Made by a program: the position numbers and the translations under genes. Below are positions 5,863 to 7,265 of a stretch of DNA of 7,265 bases, piece by piece. Each line of letters starts with the position of its first letter. The stretch's first letter is position 1. The notes beneath the pieces were generated by a model. That model had not been told where the DNA came from, did not search any database, and saw only the letters and a list, made by a program, of their open reading frames with translations. Source of the DNA: Neisseriaceae bacterium (GTDB lineage Bacteria; Pseudomonadota; Gammaproteobacteria; Burkholderiales; Neisseriaceae); the NCBI GenBank assembly GCA_017989485.1, contig JAGNPU010000088.1:1-7265 (forward strand), given 5' to 3'.

Positions 5863-7265
5863 ATGAGCGAAGGCACGCAACAACCCCTATTAGATGAAAA
5901 CCAAATCATGGCCTTACGCCGTGAAAAGCTCACCAATATTCGCAAAGAGCGCGGCGCATTCCCAAATGACTTTCAGCGCGACACCTTTGCGGGCGATGCC
6001 CAAGCCAAGTACGGTGACTTAGACAAAGAAGCCCTAGCCGAACAACACGTCCACGTGGCCGTGGCCGGCCGCATGATGTTACAACGCGGCATGGGCAAAG
6101 CCAGTTTTGCCACCATCCAAGACGTCAGCGGTCAAATTCAGCTGTACATCAACGACCAAGGCGTGGGCGAAGCGGTACACGCCGATTTCAAACATTGGGA
6201 CCTAGGCGACATTGTGGGCGCCACCGGTGAGCTGTTCAAAACCAATAAGGGTGAGCTTTCTGTGCGCGTCAGCGAACTGCGTCTGTTGACCAAGTCGCTG
6301 CGCCCGCTGCCGGACAAACACCACGGCCTGGCCGACCAAGAACAAAAATACCGCCAGCGCTACGTCGACCTGATCATGAGCGCCGACACCCGCGACACCT
6401 TCATGAAGCGCAGTAAAATCATCCAAACCGTGCGCAACTTCATGGTGGCCGAACAATACCTAGAGGTTGAAACCCCGATGATGCACACCATTCCTGGTGG
6501 CGCCACCGCCAAGCCATTTGTGACCCATCACAATGCCTTGGACATGCCTTTATACCTGCGCATTGCCCCTGAGCTGTACCTGAAACGTCTGGTCATCGGC
6601 GGCCTAGAACGCGTGTTTGAAATCAACCGCAGCTTCCGCAACGAAGGCATGAGCACCCGCCACAACCCCGAATTCACCATGATGGAGTTTTACGAGGCGT
6701 TCAGCACCTATCAGCGCATGATGCAAATGACAGAAGACGTGATTCGTGCCGCAGCGCATGCCGTATGCGGCAGCGACGTGGTGATGTATGGCGACAAAGA
6801 AGTCAATTTGGCCAAGCCCTTTGACCGTTTGACCATCGTCCAAGCCATCCAAAAATACAACCCACAGTACACCTTAGAACAGCTAAACGACGACGCTTGG
6901 GTGAAAAATGAAATCAAACGTCTGGGCGGCAAACTGCCCCCTAGCCCAGGCTTGGGCAGCTTACAGCTAGAGCTGTTTGACGAAACCACCGAAGGCCAGC
7001 TGTGGCACCCAACCTTCATCATCGACTACCCCATTGAAGTGTCGCCATTGGCCCGCGCCTCTGACACCTTACCGGGCGCCACCGAACGCTTTGAGTTATT
7101 CATGGTGGGCCGCGAACTGGCCAACGGCTACTCTGAGTTGAACGACCCAGAAGACCAAGCCGCCCGCTTCCAAGCCCAAATGGCGCAAAAAGACGCCGGC
7201 GACGACGAAGCCATGCACTATGACGCCGACTACATCCGCGCCATGGAATACGGCCTGCCCCCAAC
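5863..7265 (+). CDS. lysS: Lysyl-tRNA synthetase, class II, missing C-terminal end
   Basis: The first 467 codons of a class IIb lysyl-tRNA synthetase, open to the right edge; family members are about 500 residues, so only the end is missing. The enzyme charges tRNA-Lys with lysine using ATP in the cytoplasm. A helical N-terminal extension (1-60) leads into the OB-fold anticodon-binding domain (about 62-145, with [21 protein letters not shown]). The catalytic core has motif 1 (YLEVETPMM, 199-207, invariant P205), motif 2 ([11 protein letters not shown] then [18 protein letters not shown], 252-280, R259), and the lysine/ATP-site segment GYSELNDP (422-429). The visible sequence stops at EYGLPP, at the start of motif 3, whose arginine is outside. 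The ATG has a good Shine-Dalgarno (CAGGA, 6 nt away) and its own promoter and leader. No oddities are seen. Confidence 0.97.
   Translation, partial: MSEGTQQPLLDENQIMALRREKLTNIRKERGAFPNDFQRDTFAGDAQAKYGDLDKEALAEQHVHVAVAGRMMLQRGMGKASFATIQDVSGQIQLYINDQGVGEAVHADFKHWDLGDIVGATGELFKTNKGELSVRVSELRLLTKSLRPLPDKHHGLADQEQKYRQRYVDLIMSADTRDTFMKRSKIIQTVRNFMVAEQYLEVETPMMHTIPGGATAKPFVTHHNALDMPLYLRIAPELYLKRLVIGGLERVFEINRSFRNEGMSTRHNPEFTMMEFYEAFSTYQRMMQMTEDVIRAAAHAVCGSDVVMYGDKEVNLAKPFDRLTIVQAIQKYNPQYTLEQLNDDAWVKNEIKRLGGKLPPSPGLGSLQLELFDETTEGQLWHPTFIIDYPIEVSPLARASDTLPGATERFELFMVGRELANGYSELNDPEDQAARFQAQMAQKDAGDDEAMHYDADYIRAMEYGLPP

Overview
The window reads as ordinary chromosomal DNA from a betaproteobacterium, most likely in the Neisseriales. 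The basis is moderately high GC in the genes with AT-rich gaps, a MepM/Mpg-type M23 peptidase, and an RpfE-type protein coupled to recJ. This placement is inferred from recognised families, not from a database search. Coding is dense, and gene order suggests a housekeeping region. No phage, IS, tRNA, rRNA or CRISPR signal is visible.

Layout. On the minus strand at the left edge, the first 40 codons of recJ (ssDNA exonuclease) overlap by 4 nt the end of an RpfE/archaeal-type phosphoglycerate-mutase-like gene (119-1114). A 326-bp gap then separates this pair from a rightward block. The gap holds a perfect 12-bp inverted repeat (1208-1219 and 1389-1400) whose right arm overlaps a candidate extended -10. 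The rightward block starts with a periplasmic M23 peptidoglycan endopeptidase (1441-2751). A small unrecognised lipoprotein follows (2801-3205), closed by a strong intrinsic terminator. Next is tex, an S1/YqgF RNA-binding transcription accessory factor (3316-5604), closed by a very strong terminator with a GAGA tetraloop. Last is lysS, lysyl-tRNA synthetase (5863 to the right edge), cut just before class II motif 3.

How the genes relate. The M23 enzyme and the lipoprotein are both predicted envelope proteins and probably share a transcript. tex and lysS each appear to be independent units for transcription and translation. The recJ/RpfE-like pair looks translationally coupled.

I did not find a convincing undescribed system. 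The observations most worth checking are regulatory: the 12-bp inverted repeat, four AACGTT sites confined to two intergenic regions, phased CAATCT repeats with alternative pairing before lysS, and a sigma-54-like sequence before the unknown lipoprotein.
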